Positions 63,942 to 64,000 of a stretch of DNA of 64,000 nt are shown here, in pieces. The stretch is from IMG/VR virus record IMGVR_UViG_3300033146_001994, positions 23,548-87,547 of that record; one strand, 5' to 3'. The notes under the pieces are model-generated. The model had not been told where the DNA came from. It made no database searches and saw only the letters and a list, made by a program, of their open reading frames with translations. The first letter of the stretch is position 1. Every line of letters starts with the position of its first letter. The position numbers and the translations under genes are program-made. Source of the stretch: a virus.

Positions 63942-64000
63942 ATGAGAAAATTTAATTTAGAAGCGAAAATAACAATTAGTGTTCATACTGTTGTTGATGC
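63942..64000 (+). CDS. Cassette gene, 3'-partial at the window edge
   Basis: ATG at 63942 opens a frame (MRKFNLEAKITISVHTVVDA) that runs off the window. It lies 20 bases after an R' core, the usual distance in this array, so it is probably another cassette gene and the array continues to the right. Confidence 0.55.
   Translation, partial: MRKFNLEAKITISVHTVVD

Noticed and set aside
2-64000. Alternative genetic code (TAG or TGA reassigned), as in some crAss-like phages
   Set aside because: TAA, TAG and TGA all end recognised genes at expected positions, with no in-frame TAG or TGA inside conserved proteins.
57400-64000. Array explained as simple tandem gene duplication or a retron/DGR region
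   Set aside because: The genes are unrelated to each other while the intergenic sites are alike; no reverse transcriptase or template/variable repeat pair is present.

Overview
The window looks like part of the genome of a tailed dsDNA phage of the crAss-like group (order Crassvirales) that infects a member of the Bacteroidota. The evidence is the gene order (TerL, portal, major capsid protein, small connector genes, tail fibres, amidase, IHF-like protein, tail tubular protein, very large tail/muzzle protein, cargo proteins), a 4391-residue protein carrying the single-chain RNA polymerase signature DFDID, very AT-rich DNA, and TAnnTTTG-type promoter elements with almost no Shine-Dalgarno sequences. 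TAA, TAG and TGA all act as stops, so there is no sign of stop-codon recoding.

Layout. 1-11.2 kb: packaging and head genes. TerL is cut by the left window edge and interrupted by a LAGLIDADG intein; it is followed by portal, an acidic scaffold-like protein, major capsid protein, three connector-type genes and a 409-residue structural candidate. A strong terminator followed by a promoter element separates this block from 11.2-18.7 kb, which holds tail or receptor-binding genes ending in an adhesin-like protein with GLUG-type repeats and a LamG-like domain. 18.7-21.4 kb is the lysis area (zinc amidase, holin-like protein, spanin candidate). 21.4-26.5 kb carries the IHF-like, tail-tubular and muzzle/stabilisation proteins. 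26.5-48.4 kb is four large genes for proteins probably carried in the virion and ejected, including the giant RNA polymerase polyprotein. Here genes are almost end to end on the plus strand.

At 48.5-50.5 kb a two-gene unit on the minus strand encodes a GroEL chaperonin and a small secreted protein. From 50.7 to 56.9 kb come small, probably early, genes (membrane peptides, an SSB-like protein, an 11-repeat MORN-like protein, a 711-residue protein) with terminators and a 3 x 31-bp tandem repeat.

From about 57.4 kb to the right edge the DNA changes. Small unrelated genes, all on the plus strand, are each followed by a folded intergenic site ending in GTTRNNN and beginning in NNTAAC. These sites have the architecture of integron attC sites, and the first bases of several cassettes are complementary to the tail of the same cassette, as expected for units that pass through a circular form. 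The cargo includes phage-type genes (YopX family, KilA-N, a possible Acb2/Tad1-like hairpin protein) and one mini-cassette with no gene. No integron integrase is visible in the window. An integron-like cassette array joined to a crAss-like phage genome is the most interesting feature here; the main caveat is that assembly continuity cannot be tested from the sequence alone.
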